In this document: positions 1 to 8,517 of the stretch, in pieces
How positions within the stretch are numbered: position 1 is the first letter of the stretch
How the letters are laid out: every line of letters begins with the position of its first letter
Assembly (NCBI RefSeq): GCF_001672295.1
Contig: NZ_JXMS01000001.1
Coordinates: 124,001-188,000, forward strand
DNA: 64,000 nt
Direction of reading: 5' to 3'
Origin: Halodesulfovibrio spirochaetisodalis
Lineage (GTDB): Bacteria; Desulfobacterota; Desulfovibrionia; Desulfovibrionales; Desulfovibrionaceae
Position numbers and translations under genes: made by a program
The notes under the pieces: generated by a model
Told to the model about the DNA's origin: nothing
The model's database searches: none
The model's input: only the letters and a program-made list of their open reading frames with translations

Positions 1-1
1 T

Positions 2-562
2 TATTCTTTATGCTGTTCAGTAAACGAAGAAATCGTTCACGGTTTCCCGTCTGATCGTGTGCTTAAAGAGGGAGATATAGTTTCTTTTGATGTAGGAGTC
101 CTGTATGAAGGTTTTTATGGTGACAATGCCAGAACCTTTACTGTAGGAACTGTATCGGAAAAAGCTCAGAAGCTTGTCGATGTAACGCGTGAGTCTCTCA
201 TGCTTGGTATTGAACAAGCTCGACCTGGAAATAATCTTAATGATGTTTCCAGAGCAATTCAGGAACATGCTGAGGCTCACGGTTTTGGCATTGTCCGTCG
301 TTTTGTTGGGCACGGCATTGGTCGTAAGCTCCACGAAAAGCCGGAAGTTCCTAACTTTGTTCCGCATGAGAGTGCGGGACTTCCTTTGAAAGCTGGGATG
401 GTTATTGCCATCGAACCGATGGTTACTGAAGGTTCATATGAAGTTGATATTCTCGACGACAATTGGACTGCTGTGACCAAAGACAGAAAGCTTTCTGCTC
501 ATTTTGAGCATTCTATTGCTATTACATCAGATGGACCGGTTATTCTGAGTTTATCTGATTAA
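2..562 (+). CDS. map: Methionine aminopeptidase, type I (5' end outside window)
   Basis: Removes the initiator methionine from nascent cytoplasmic proteins. The gene enters from the left edge in an open frame (…SVNEEIVHGFPSD…), so the N-terminus is missing; about 186 residues are present against roughly 250-260 for the family. The metal-ligand pattern is visible: Asp in SFDVG, Asp in YGDNART, His in FVGHGIGR, Glu in AIEPM and Glu in FEHS. It lies just upstream of rpmJ and rpsM, the usual position in the spc/alpha ribosomal protein cluster, so it is probably co-transcribed with them. Identification is secure. Confidence 0.96.
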   Translation, partial: YSLCCSVNEEIVHGFPSDRVLKEGDIVSFDVGVLYEGFYGDNARTFTVGTVSEKAQKLVDVTRESLMLGIEQARPGNNLNDVSRAIQEHAEAHGFGIVRRFVGHGIGRKLHEKPEVPNFVPHESAGLPLKAGMVIAIEPMVTEGSYEVDILDDNWTAVTKDRKLSAHFEHSIAITSDGPVILSLSD

Positions 563-683
563 TTGTGTCAATACTCGTTATATGTGTTGACTACTTGTGG
601 AACTTGGTGTTACTGACCTCAGTTCTGGGCTTATTCAAGCTCAGTTTTTGTTGTGTCAGAAGATCCAGACTATGGAGTCAAAG

Positions 684-797
684 ATGAAAGTCAGGCCTTC
701 AGTTAAGAAAATGTGCTCTAAGTGCAAGGTTATCCGGCGCAAGGGCATCCTGAGAGTCATTTGCGAAAATCCCCGACATAAACAGCGTCAGGGCTAA
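684..797 (+). CDS. rpmJ: 50S ribosomal protein L36
   Basis: 37-residue basic protein of the large subunit. The ATG follows a GGAG at 674-677 with six-base spacing. The sequence begins [11 protein letters not shown] and carries the zinc-ribbon ligands C-X2-C, then C-X4-H (CENPRH), so this is the zinc-binding (C+) form rather than the cysteine-free paralogue used under zinc starvation. An upstream in-frame extension to 597 is open but has no family match; the length and RBS support 684. No infA lies between map and rpmJ. It sits 18 nt before rpsM in the same operon. Confidence 0.95.
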   Translation: MKVRPSVKKMCSKCKVIRRKGILRVICENPRHKQRQG

Positions 798-815
798 GCA
801 TACCAGGAGTAAATT

Positions 816-1187
816 GTGGCTCGAATTGCAGGTGTAGATCTCCCAAGAGGTAAGCGTGCTGATATCGCTCTTACCTACATCTTCGGCATTGGTCGTTATA
901 CAGCTCTCCAGATCCTCGACACAGTAGGTGTTGACTGGACACGCAACATTGACGACGTATCCGCTGAAGAAGTTAACGAGATCCGTAAAGTTATTGAGCA
1001 GGACTACAAGGTAGAGGGCGACCTCCGCCGTGAAGTTTCTTCCAACATCAAACGTCTTATGGACTCCGGTTGTTACCGTGGTCTGCGTCACCGTCGCGGT
1101 CTTCCTGTGAGCGGTCAGCGTACTAAGACCAACGCACGTACCCGTAAAGGTCCACGTCGCGCTGTTGTTGGTAAGAAGAAGAAGTAA
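816..1187 (+). CDS. rpsM: 30S ribosomal protein S13
   Basis: 123-residue small-subunit head protein that contacts 16S rRNA, the P-site tRNA and S19. The start is GTG, six bases after AGGAG (805-809), and gives the canonical N-terminus [14 protein letters not shown]. The helix-two-turn-helix region and the basic tail ([11 protein letters not shown]…KKKK) are intact. It is the first gene of the alpha-type segment rpsM-rpsK-rpsD-rpoA-rplQ. An unusually long, structured gap of 159 nt follows it before rpsK, where most bacteria have only a short spacer. Confidence 0.97.
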   Translation: MARIAGVDLPRGKRADIALTYIFGIGRYTALQILDTVGVDWTRNIDDVSAEEVNEIRKVIEQDYKVEGDLRREVSSNIKRLMDSGCYRGLRHRRGLPVSGQRTKTNARTRKGPRRAVVGKKKK

Positions 1188-1191
1188 GTCC

Positions 1192-1302
1192 ATCCTCATG
1201 TAGGATCAGGCGTGGAATCTCTCCCGAGCTAAGGGTGCTTTCATATGATGCAACACCTTAGTCCGGCGTATCACGGCTTAGTCATACTAAGCTCGTATGA
1301 GG
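1192..1302 (+). promoter_or_regulatory. Candidate structured mRNA element between rpsM and rpsK
   Basis: The 159-nt rpsM-rpsK gap can fold into a compact multi-helix structure. A closing helix pairs 1194-1200 (CCTCATG) with 1296-1302 (TATGAGG). Adjacent to it, CGAGCT at 1225-1230 can pair with AGCTCG at 1290-1295. Inside are a hairpin at 1229-1261 (CTAAGG-TG with CACCTTAG, one bulge) and a perfect six-pair hairpin GCTTAG-TCATA-CTAAGC in 1276-1292. A competing hairpin ATCCT-CATGT-AGGAT lies at 1192-1206. There is no T-run, so it is not an intrinsic terminator. A cis-regulatory site for a ribosomal protein, with S4 the natural candidate, is an inference. Confidence 0.5.
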
Positions 1303-1346
1303 TTCCCAACCCCATCTATCAATTATCTAGTTGAGAGAGTATAGTT

Positions 1347-1736
1347 ATGGCTAGACCCAAGCGTACGGGCAAGAAAAAAGAAAGAAAGAATATTCCCGTA
1401 GGGATCGCCCATATCCAGGCTACCTTCAACAATACCATTATTACCTTTACCGACACTCGTGGTAACGCAGTAAGTTGGGCATCCGCTGGCCAGTCCGGTT
1501 TTAAGGGTTCCCGTAAGTCTACTCCGTTTGCTGCTCAGGTTGCAGCTGATACTGCAGCTAAGAAAGCACAGGAAAACGGAATGCGTACTGTCGGTATCTA
1601 CGTCAAAGGTCCAGGTACCGGTCGCGAAGCCGCCATGCGTGCTATCAACGCTGCTGGATTCAAGGTTGCGTTCATTCGTGACGTAACCCCGATCCCTCAC
1701 AATGGCTGCCGTCCACCTAAGAGACGTCGCGTCTAA
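1347..1736 (+). CDS. rpsK: 30S ribosomal protein S11
   Basis: 129-residue protein of the small-subunit platform, near the mRNA exit and the Shine-Dalgarno helix. The sequence runs [13 protein letters not shown]…, with the conserved core ([32 protein letters not shown]) and the C-terminal [12 protein letters not shown] that ends nearly all S11 proteins. The ATG follows a GAGAGAG purine tract at 1333-1339. It is 17 nt upstream of rpsD. Expression may depend on the RNA structure immediately upstream, which would let S11, S4, RpoA and L17 be controlled separately from S13. Confidence 0.97.
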   Translation: MARPKRTGKKKERKNIPVGIAHIQATFNNTIITFTDTRGNAVSWASAGQSGFKGSRKSTPFAAQVAADTAAKKAQENGMRTVGIYVKGPGTGREAAMRAINAAGFKVAFIRDVTPIPHNGCRPPKRRRV

Positions 1737-1753
1737 TACAAGAGGAGATTGTT

Positions 1754-2380
1754 TTGGCTAAATATAATGGTGCTAAGTGTCGCATTTGTCGACGCGAAGG
1801 TTCAAAGTTATTCCTGAAAGGCGATCGCTGTTACACTGATAAATGCGCATTTGACCGCCGTCCATACGCACCTGGACAGGCTGGTCGTTCACGCAAAAAA
1901 GTAAGCGATTACGCAGTTATGCTGCGCGAAAAGCAGAAAGTTCGTCGTATGTACGGCATTCTCGAAAAGCAGTTCCGCAGCTACTTTAAAAAGGCTGACA
2001 TGCAGAAAGGCGTTACTGGTGAAAACCTCCTCGCACTTCTCGAACGTCGTCTTGATAACGTGGTTTACCGTCTCGGTTATGCTAACTCCCGTCAGCAGGC
2101 TCGTCAGATGGTTCGTCACGGCGTATTCACACTCAACAACCGTCAGGCAAACATTCCTTCTATGCAGGTGAAAGTTGGTGACGAAATCGTTGTTGTAGAA
2201 AAACATCGTAAAGATCCAGTTCTGGCGGAAGCTCAGGAAGTTATCGCTCGTCGCGGTTGTCCGAATTGGCTGGAAGTTGACGCCCCTAACTTCAAGGGTT
2301 CCGTTAAGGCTCTGCCTCAGCGCGAAGACATTCAGTTCCCAATCAACGAACAGCTGATTGTCGAGCTCTACTCCAAATAA
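1754..2380 (+). CDS. rpsD: 30S ribosomal protein S4
   Basis: 208-residue primary assembly protein that binds the 5' domain of 16S rRNA; in E. coli it is also the translational repressor of the alpha operon. The start is TTG, six bases after AGGAG (1743-1747), giving [16 protein letters not shown]; no ATG fits. The N-terminus has a four-cysteine arrangement (KCRIC … RCYTDKC), the zinc-binding C+ form. The S4 RNA-binding domain ([28 protein letters not shown]) is intact. The TTG start may hold down translation of an autoregulatory protein. Confidence 0.97.
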   Translation: MAKYNGAKCRICRREGSKLFLKGDRCYTDKCAFDRRPYAPGQAGRSRKKVSDYAVMLREKQKVRRMYGILEKQFRSYFKKADMQKGVTGENLLALLERRLDNVVYRLGYANSRQQARQMVRHGVFTLNNRQANIPSMQVKVGDEIVVVEKHRKDPVLAEAQEVIARRGCPNWLEVDAPNFKGSVKALPQREDIQFPINEQLIVELYSK

Positions 2381-2393
2381 GCGGGTTTAAAGC

Positions 2394-3437
2394 ATGCTCA
2401 TCAAACAAGGCGACAGAACTATTAATACACGCAACTGGTCTGAGTTGGTTAAGCCCGACACCATTGCGCGTATCGGCGAAGGCAACACCCAGTACGGTAA
2501 GTTTGTATGCGAGCCTCTCGAACGAGGATACGGTAACACTATCGGCAACTCTTTGCGTCGTGTGTTGCTTGCATCCCTTCAGGGCGCTGCCGCTGTTGCA
2601 GTAAAAATGTCCGGAGTTCATCACGAGTTCACCACTATTGAGGGTGTTCTTGAAGATGTAACCGACATTGTGCTGAACCTTAAGTCAGTACGATTTGCTA
2701 TGGATACGGAAGAACCTCAACGTATTGAGTTCACCGTAAATAAGCAGGGCGCTGTAACTGCCGACGCCATTCAGGGCAACCAGCACGTAATGGTTCTCAA
2801 TCCGGAACAGCCTTTGTTCACTCTGACCGAAGATAAAGAAGTAACTTTTGAACTCGAGATCAGAATGGGTAAAGGGTACGTGCCAGCTGACATGCATGAA
2901 GGACTTAGTGACGAGATTGGTCTTATCAAACTCGACGCTAGTTTTTCACCGGTTCGCAAGGTTGCCTACACTGTTGAGCAGGCCCGTGTCGGCCAGATGA
3001 CCAACTATGACAAGCTCATCCTTGAGGTCTGGACCGATGGTTCAGTATCCCCTGAGGATGCCATTGCCTACAGTGCAAAGATCATTAAAGAACAGATCTC
3101 TGTTTTCATTAACTTTGACGAGCGTATCTCTGAAGAAGAAAACGAACAGGCTGCTGCAGACAGCGGCTTGAACGAAAACCTCTTCAAAGGCATTGACGAG
3201 CTTGAACTTTCTGTTCGTGCTACTAACTGCCTCAAGAGTGCAAACGTTGCATTAGTTGGTGAACTTGTTCAGCGCACTGAATCTGAAATGCTCAAAACCA
3301 AGAACTTTGGCCGTAAGTCACTCGACGAAATCCGTCGTGTACTTGGCGAAATGGGTCTTGATTTTGGTATGCAGGTTGAAGGCTTTGAGAAGAAATACCA
3401 GGATTGGTTGAAGAGGAAGCAGCAAAATGAGGCATAG
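2394..3437 (+). CDS. rpoA: DNA-directed RNA polymerase subunit alpha
   Basis: 347-residue alpha subunit. The N-terminal dimerisation domain (residues about 1-235) nucleates polymerase assembly, and the C-terminal domain (about 265-330) contacts UP elements and activators. Visible landmarks are [22 protein letters not shown] in the N-domain and, in the C-domain, [15 protein letters not shown] and [14 protein letters not shown], the DNA-contacting helix-hairpin-helix region. It begins 14 nt after rpsD, and its end overlaps the start of rplQ by 11 nt, so translation of the two is probably coupled. Confidence 0.98.
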   Translation: MLIKQGDRTINTRNWSELVKPDTIARIGEGNTQYGKFVCEPLERGYGNTIGNSLRRVLLASLQGAAAVAVKMSGVHHEFTTIEGVLEDVTDIVLNLKSVRFAMDTEEPQRIEFTVNKQGAVTADAIQGNQHVMVLNPEQPLFTLTEDKEVTFELEIRMGKGYVPADMHEGLSDEIGLIKLDASFSPVRKVAYTVEQARVGQMTNYDKLILEVWTDGSVSPEDAIAYSAKIIKEQISVFINFDERISEEENEQAAADSGLNENLFKGIDELELSVRATNCLKSANVALVGELVQRTESEMLKTKNFGRKSLDEIRRVLGEMGLDFGMQVEGFEKKYQDWLKRKQQNEA

Positions 3438-3882
3438 CAAATCTGGAAAGAAATTCAGCAGAACACCTGCACATCGCAAGGCTATGTTCCGTAACATGGC
3501 GAAGTCTCTGCTGACTCATTACTCCCTTCGTACCACCGTGGTTAAAGCTAAAAGCCTGCGTGGCGTTGTTGAGCCCCTGATTACTCTTGCTAAACGCAAT
3601 GATCTTCATGCTCGCCGTCAGGCTTACAAAGTTCTTGGTTCTCACCAGCTCGTTAAGGTTCTGTTCGATGAAATCGGACCGCTTTTCGAGGGTGTACCAG
3701 GCGGCTACACACGTGTTATTAAGCTCTCTACTCCACGTAAGGGCGATAATGCACCTATGGCTGTCATCGAACTTATTCGCAAGCCCGGTGCAGAAGAATC
3801 TGAGTCCGCAGCTCCGATGAGCAAGGAACAGAAAGACGAAGCAGTTAAGCAGGCTGTTGAAGCTGCTACCGCAGCTGAATAA
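3427..3882 (+). CDS. rplQ: 50S ribosomal protein L17
   Basis: 151-residue large-subunit protein near the tunnel exit. The core ([29 protein letters not shown], then [18 protein letters not shown]) is canonical. The C-terminus carries an extra tail of about 30 residues, rich in Ala, Glu and Lys ([20 protein letters not shown]…), beyond the usual 120-130 residue length. It overlaps rpoA and is the last gene of the operon; a strong intrinsic terminator starts 31 nt after its stop. Confidence 0.97.
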   Translation: MRHSKSGKKFSRTPAHRKAMFRNMAKSLLTHYSLRTTVVKAKSLRGVVEPLITLAKRNDLHARRQAYKVLGSHQLVKVLFDEIGPLFEGVPGGYTRVIKLSTPRKGDNAPMAVIELIRKPGAEESESAAPMSKEQKDEAVKQAVEAATAAE

Positions 3883-3912
3883 TCTGCGTTACTGTATCGC
3901 ACTATGCATATC

Positions 3913-3943
3913 AAAGGCCGTTGTTTTACAACGGCCTTTTTTT
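3913..3943 (+). terminator. Intrinsic terminator of the ribosomal protein operon
   Basis: A 12-bp stem (AAAGGCCGTTGT paired with ACAACGGCCTTT) with a three-base loop and a run of seven T. It ends the map-rplQ transcript. Confidence 0.93.
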
Positions 3944-3985
3944 GTGTCTGTTGCGGTATTTTGTTTTTCGATGTAATCAATAGAG

Positions 3986-4912
3986 ATGATCGATTACAGA
4001 AAGTTGGAAGCATTTTGTAAGGTGTATGAGTTGCAAAGTTTTTCCCGTGCCGGGAAAGATCTTTTTTTATCACAACCTACAATAAGTGCGCATGTCTCAG
4101 CGCTTGAGGCGGAATTAAACGTCCCTCTTCTGGATAGAATGGGGCGTGTTGTTTTGCCTACCGAAGCAGGAGTTATCCTGTATAAGCATGCTAAAGAGGC
4201 ATTTGCCTCGCTTGCTTCTGCGCGCGCTGAAATTGCACAGCTGCATGATGAAATTTCTGGTGAGATTGTTATCGGCGGCAGTACAATCCCCGCGCACTAT
4301 TTACTCCCCGGTATTATGGCGAGCTATATGCGTCTCCATACTGGTGTAGACGTTTCTCTCAAGGTTGCCGATTCTGAAGCGGTTATCAATAAATTGTCCA
4401 GTGGCGAGCTGACAGTTGGGGTTGTAGGGGCATTTGAAAATGATCCTGAACTCACATTTGTTCCGATTGTTGATGATGAACTTGTTGTCATAGCTTCACC
4501 TGAGTATGCTGGGGAACGTAAAGAGTTGCCGTTTGAAGAACTCAGTAAGTATGACTGGGTAATGCGTGAGCAAGGGTCAGGAACCCGTAAAGCATTTGCA
4601 AATGCGCTTGCTGAACGTAATGTTGATATCAGATCTCTTCCATCTGTGGTGCAGGTGGAATCAACAAATGCTGTTATTCAATTTGTCAAAGCGGGTATGG
4701 GGCTTTCCATTACATCCAGACTGGCAGTAGCTTCTGAGGTGGAGCGGGGGGACCTATGTATCCTTCCTGTGTCTGATATGAAATTGCACCGTAAGTTTTA
4801 CTGTGCGTACCATAATCGCAGGCACTATTTCCCGGCTACACAAAGCTTTATTCAATATTTAAAAGAAAACACCCGTACAATGCGGGATGATGCAGGGTTT
4901 GAGCATGAGTAA
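3986..4912 (+). CDS. LysR-family regulator linked to selenium metabolism
   Basis: 308-residue LysR-type transcription factor. The N-terminal winged HTH (RKLEAFCKVYELQSFSRAGKDLFLSQPTISAHVSALEAEL) is followed by a periplasmic-binding-like effector domain (about residues 90-295; IVIGGSTIPAHYLLPGIMASY…). Its 3' end overlaps the start of selD by 8 nt, so the two are translationally coupled. I recall a family of LysR proteins named for selenium-metabolism neighbourhoods in Deltaproteobacteria; this position fits that family, but the ligand is unknown. It has its own upstream region after the L17 terminator, so it probably starts the regulator-selD transcript. Confidence 0.88.
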   Translation: MIDYRKLEAFCKVYELQSFSRAGKDLFLSQPTISAHVSALEAELNVPLLDRMGRVVLPTEAGVILYKHAKEAFASLASARAEIAQLHDEISGEIVIGGSTIPAHYLLPGIMASYMRLHTGVDVSLKVADSEAVINKLSSGELTVGVVGAFENDPELTFVPIVDDELVVIASPEYAGERKELPFEELSKYDWVMREQGSGTRKAFANALAERNVDIRSLPSVVQVESTNAVIQFVKAGMGLSITSRLAVASEVERGDLCILPVSDMKLHRKFYCAYHNRRHYFPATQSFIQYLKENTRTMRDDAGFEHE

Positions 4913-5969
4913 GTCGCAGATTACTATGGTTGATACTGTTAAAGCTGCAGGTTGAGCTGCTAAAATAGCTCCGGGGGACCTGGAGCAGATTTTACAGTCG
5001 TTACCAAAAGCTGCTTCTCGGGAACAGGGCAGGGTGCTTGTTGGTACTGCGGATAATGAAGATGCTGCTGTTCTTTCTTTCCCTTCAGGTAAAGCCATTG
5101 TTCAGACACTTGATTTTTTTACACCCATTGTAAACGATCCATATCGCTTCGGTCAGATTGCTGCAGCAAACTCGCTGTCCGATGTGTATGCGATGGGTGG
5201 TACTCCGTGGTGTGCCATGAATATTGTATGTTTTCCTGTAAAAAGTATGCCGAAAGATATGCTCAGCGAAATTATCCGCGGCGGCTACGATAAGATTGTT
5301 GAAGCAGGAGCAGTTCTTGCGGGTGGACACAGTGTGGAAGATGCAGAAATCAAATACGGGCTTTCTGTAACAGGGTATGTTGACGCGGATGCCTATACGT
5401 CCAATGCGGGTTTGCAAAAAGGGGATAAGCTTATTCTCACAAAACCAGTCGGTACTGGTGTGCTGGCTACGGCTGTTAAGGCCAAGTGGAATGGCGCTGA
5501 AGAAATGGAAGAACTTTTGTATACATGGGCAGCCAGATTGAACAATGTAGGTGGTGAGCTTATCCGGCATATGGGGCTGAAGGCGGCGACAGATGTTACT
5601 GGCTTTGGGCTTGGCGGACATTTGCTCGAAATGGCGCAGGCCTCTAAAGCTAAAGTGGCTATTGACTCCGCTGCAGTTCCTGTGCTTGATAAAGCGCTTG
5701 AGCTTGCCGGTATGGGACTTGTGCCCGAGGGAAGCCACGCAAACAGGCTGCACTGTAAAAATGCAACAGAAGTTGCTGCAGGTGTTGACTCTTTACGGGT
5801 TGATCTTATATTTGACGCGCAGACTTCAGGCGGACTGGTTCTGGCAGTACCTGAAGCACGCGTTGAAGAGGCTGTTACGTTTCTTGAAGAGCGTGGCGAG
5901 CTTGCGACAGTTATTGGTGAAGTACTTGAAAGTGGTACTGAGTGCGGAATGTTACATATTCGTACATAA
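4905..5969 (+). CDS. selD: Selenide, water dikinase; selenoprotein with in-frame UGA
   Basis: Makes selenophosphate from selenide and ATP, the selenium donor for selenocysteine and selenouridine. Starting at ATG 4905 (inside the end of the LysR gene), the frame reads MSKSQITMVDTVKAAG, then TGA (4953-4955), then AAKIAPGDLEQIL…, and stays open to 5969: 354 codons, the normal SelD length. The UGA falls at residue 17, where other SelD proteins have the catalytic Cys or Sec, three residues before the essential Lys (UAAK). Later motifs include DFFTPIVND, AGGHSVED and ATDVTGFGLGGHLLEMA. A SECIS hairpin follows the UGA. A call starting after the UGA, for example GTG 5034, would lose the active site. 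Confidence 0.95.
4968..4986 (+). promoter_or_regulatory. Bacterial SECIS element in selD mRNA
   Basis: An eight-pair hairpin, GCTCCGGG-GGA-CCTGGAGC (one G-U pair), begins 12 nt after the UGA codon. The apical loop holds two G residues about 21-22 nt from the UGA, inside the spacing reported for SelB-binding bacterial SECIS elements. It overlaps coding sequence, as bacterial SECIS elements do. Confidence 0.85.
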
Positions 5970-6025
5970 TATATCACAGAAATGTTTGTGAGTAGCTTCA
6001 TCCGTTTAGAGCTTTTTTTCACAAG

Positions 6026-6047
6026 AAATGCGAGTAATCGCATTTTT
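6026..6047 (+). terminator. Probable intrinsic terminator after selD
   Basis: Stem AAATGCGA-GTAA-TCGCATTT ending in five T, 56 nt after the selD stop. The stem is moderately A-T rich, so it is weaker than the others. Confidence 0.7.
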
Positions 6048-6163
6048 GTGCTTGAACTCTGTGCGCAGCAATGGTAAATGTCTGCGCCTTCGACATGTTA
6101 CCAACCTAGCAACAGGAACATACAAACTCTTGTTCTGGTAACAGTCACTACATATGAATGAAT

Positions 6164-6248
6164 GCGAGAGTGGCGGAATTGGTAGACGCACCAGATTTAG
6201 GATCTGGCGGTTAATCCCGTGAGAGTTCGAGTCTCTCCTTTCGCACCA
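6164..6248 (+). tRNA. tRNA-Leu (anticodon UAG)
   Basis: 85-nt class II tRNA with an encoded CCA end. The acceptor stem GCGAGAG pairs with CTTTCGC. The anticodon stem CCAGA/TCTGG encloses loop TTTAGGA (anticodon TAG, reads CUN codons). The long variable arm (TGGCGGTTAATCCCGT) and TTCGAGTC T-loop are typical of tRNA-Leu. It lies 81 nt upstream of trigger factor on the same strand and could share its transcript. Confidence 0.97.
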
Positions 6249-6329
6249 TATATCTCAATCCGGTACTTAACATAGTTGATCGCCGGAGAATTTTTCTAAT
6301 TTTCCACTGGACAAGAAGGAGCGTGTGCC

Positions 6330-7640
6330 ATGGAATATAAAGTAGAAGATCTGTCTCCGGTTAAGAAACAGATTAATATTACTGTTCCTGTGGACGAGGT
6401 TAATGCTGCACTTGCTGCAACTATTGCAATGTACCGTACCAACATCGACCTGAAAGGTTTCCGTAAAGGTAAAGTACCTTCCAGCGTCATCGAAGGTCGC
6501 TTTAAGAAAGAAGTTTACTCTGAAGCAACACAGGACCTCGTTAACGTTCATATCAATGAAGTAATCGGCGAAGGTGATTTTTCTCCGGTTTCCCGCATTG
6601 ATTTTGATGGCGGCGAGCTTGTTCGTGACGAAGAGTTTTCTTACTCTATCTCCTTCGAAGTAATGCCTGCGTTTGACCTTCCAAACTACGAAGGCATTGA
6701 TGTTGAAGAAGAAAAAGTAGTAGTAGACGAAAAAGAAGTTGATGAAGTAATCGACCGCATCCGTGGCAACATGGCTGAAAATGTAGTAGTTGCTGAAAAT
6801 CGCGCTGCTAAAGACGGTGAAATTGCTGTAATCGACTTTGCTGCTTACGAAGACGGTGAGCCTGTAGAAGGCGTATCCGCTGAAAACTTCCAGATGACTC
6901 TTGGTGACAAGCAGGCTCTCGAAGACTTCGAAGCACTCGTAAAAACAATCACTGTTGGTGAGTCCGGTGAAGGCGACGTTACCTTCCCTGAAGACTTCAT
7001 CAACCCTGAGTTCGCAGGTAAAACTGTGACCATGAAAGTGACTGTACACGCTATTCAGGAGAAAAAACTTCCTGAACTCAACGACGAACTTGCTAAGAAA
7101 GCAGGTGGTTTCGACTCCGTTGAGAAAATGCGTGAAGCTGTTGTAGAATCCTACAAAAACAGCCGTCTGCAGCTTAACAAATCTCAGGCTCAGAAAACCA
7201 TGCTTGACTCTCTCCTGAAAACTGTTGAATTCCCGCTTCCAGATTCCATGGTTGACGGTCATGTTGACAGCCTCATTCAGGAACGCATCGAGCGTCTTGA
7301 GCGTCAGGGCAAGTCTGTTGAATCTCTCAACAAAACTCCAGAAGAACTTCGTGGCGAAGTTCGTCCTGAAGCAGAAGAGATCGCAAAGACTCAGGTTTTC
7401 CTTATCGCAGTAGCGAAGAAAGAAGGCGTAGAAGTAACTGACCAGGAAGTTGATATGCAGCTTCACCAGATCGCAATGCGTGCAGGTCAGGAATTCCACG
7501 TAGTAAAAGACTACTACGCTAAAAACAACCTTCTCTTCAGCCTTCGTGACCGTCTCCTCGCTGACAAAGCAATGGATGCAATCTACGAAAAAGCTAACGT
7601 TACTGAAGTTGAGCCGAAGAAAGAAGAAAAAGAAGACTAG
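6330..7640 (+). CDS. tig: Trigger factor, ribosome-bound chaperone and prolyl isomerase
   Basis: 436-residue chaperone that binds at the ribosome exit tunnel and shields nascent chains. The N-terminal ribosome-binding domain has the signature loop GFRKGKVP (about residues 43-50). The FKBP-type prolyl isomerase domain lies at about 150-245 (…AAKDGEIAVIDFAAYEDGEPVEG…). The helical C-terminal arms follow, with an acidic/basic tail ending in KKEEKED. It leads into clpP, clpX and lon, the common tig-clpP-clpX-lon order. A terminator separates it from clpP. The codon use is strongly biased, as in highly expressed genes, and this produces a long meaningless open frame on the opposite strand. Confidence 0.97.
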   Translation: MEYKVEDLSPVKKQINITVPVDEVNAALAATIAMYRTNIDLKGFRKGKVPSSVIEGRFKKEVYSEATQDLVNVHINEVIGEGDFSPVSRIDFDGGELVRDEEFSYSISFEVMPAFDLPNYEGIDVEEEKVVVDEKEVDEVIDRIRGNMAENVVVAENRAAKDGEIAVIDFAAYEDGEPVEGVSAENFQMTLGDKQALEDFEALVKTITVGESGEGDVTFPEDFINPEFAGKTVTMKVTVHAIQEKKLPELNDELAKKAGGFDSVEKMREAVVESYKNSRLQLNKSQAQKTMLDSLLKTVEFPLPDSMVDGHVDSLIQERIERLERQGKSVESLNKTPEELRGEVRPEAEEIAKTQVFLIAVAKKEGVEVTDQEVDMQLHQIAMRAGQEFHVVKDYYAKNNLLFSLRDRLLADKAMDAIYEKANVTEVEPKKEEKED

Positions 7641-7675
7641 ACTCTCTTTTTCCTTTCTCAAGTCAACAATTAATA

Positions 7676-7709
7676 AACGGGGCGGCATCTTTGCTTGCCC
7701 CGTTTTTTT
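7676..7709 (+). terminator. Intrinsic terminator after tig
   Basis: AACGGGGC pairs with GCCCCGTT around a 13-nt loop, followed by seven T. It indicates that clpP has its own promoter in the 194-nt gap that follows. Confidence 0.9.
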
Positions 7710-7903
7710 GCTTTGAATGCAAGTTATCACAAATTGAGCCCCATTGCTCCTTGAGCAGTTGGGGGAACTTCTGCTAGGTTGCTATAAGTCCGTTTGTAAG
7801 AACGGGTGGTGCACTCTGGTTATATTTCCGGTGTGTACATTCGCTGCCCTTTCTTTTTCCAAGCCTACAACACATACTTTTTTACCACTGTTAGGAGTGC
7901 GTT

Positions 7904-8506
7904 ATGGCAGTGCCTATTGTTATTGAAACCACCGGTCGGTCTGAACGTGCCTACGATATCTACTCCCGTTTGCTTAAAGACCGGATTATTCTTCTTGGGA
8001 CTCCTATTGATGATCAAATCGCTTCCTTGATTTGTGCACAGCTTCTGTTCCTGGAATCCGAGAATCCTGAAAAAGAAATTTACATGTACATCAACTCTCC
8101 CGGCGGTGCCGTAACCGCAGGGATGGCAATCTATGATACCATGCAATACATTTCTGCTCCTGTTGCTACACTGTGCATGGGGCAGGCTGCGAGCATGGGA
8201 GCTTTGCTGCTTGCTGCAGGTGCTGAAGGCAAACGGTACTCTTTGCCTAACAGCCGCATCATGATCCACCAGCCACTTGGCGGTATTCAGGGGCAGGCTA
8301 CGGATATCGATATCCACGCCAAAGAGATTCTGCGTCTGAAAGATTCATTGAACGGTATTCTTGCACATCACACAGGAAAACCGATTGAAACTGTTGTGGA
8401 ACACACAGAACGTGATTACTTCATGGGAGCTGAGCAAGCAAAGGACTTCGGCATTATTGACGAAATCCTTGTATCCCGTAATGACATTCTCAAAACAGAG
8501 AAGTAG
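7904..8506 (+). CDS. clpP: ATP-dependent Clp protease proteolytic subunit
   Basis: 200-residue serine peptidase forming the tetradecameric barrel that degrades substrates fed in by ClpX or ClpA. The catalytic Ser is in [14 protein letters not shown], His in MIHQPLGG and Asp in the KDFGIID region. The N-terminus [32 protein letters not shown] is canonical, including the propeptide and axial-loop region. Its stop is 11 nt before the clpX ATG, so the two partners are co-transcribed. Confidence 0.98.
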   Translation: MAVPIVIETTGRSERAYDIYSRLLKDRIILLGTPIDDQIASLICAQLLFLESENPEKEIYMYINSPGGAVTAGMAIYDTMQYISAPVATLCMGQAASMGALLLAAGAEGKRYSLPNSRIMIHQPLGGIQGQATDIDIHAKEILRLKDSLNGILAHHTGKPIETVVEHTERDYFMGAEQAKDFGIIDEILVSRNDILKTEK

Positions 8507-8517
8507 TGGAATACAAT

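Noticed and set aside
5034-5969. selD starting at GTG 5034
   Set aside because: Omits the catalytic residue and Lys; the frame continues upstream through a UGA with a SECIS hairpin.
6267-7730. Long antisense open frame of 487 codons opposite tig
   Set aside because: Shadow of biased codon use in a highly expressed gene; the plus strand encodes a complete trigger factor.
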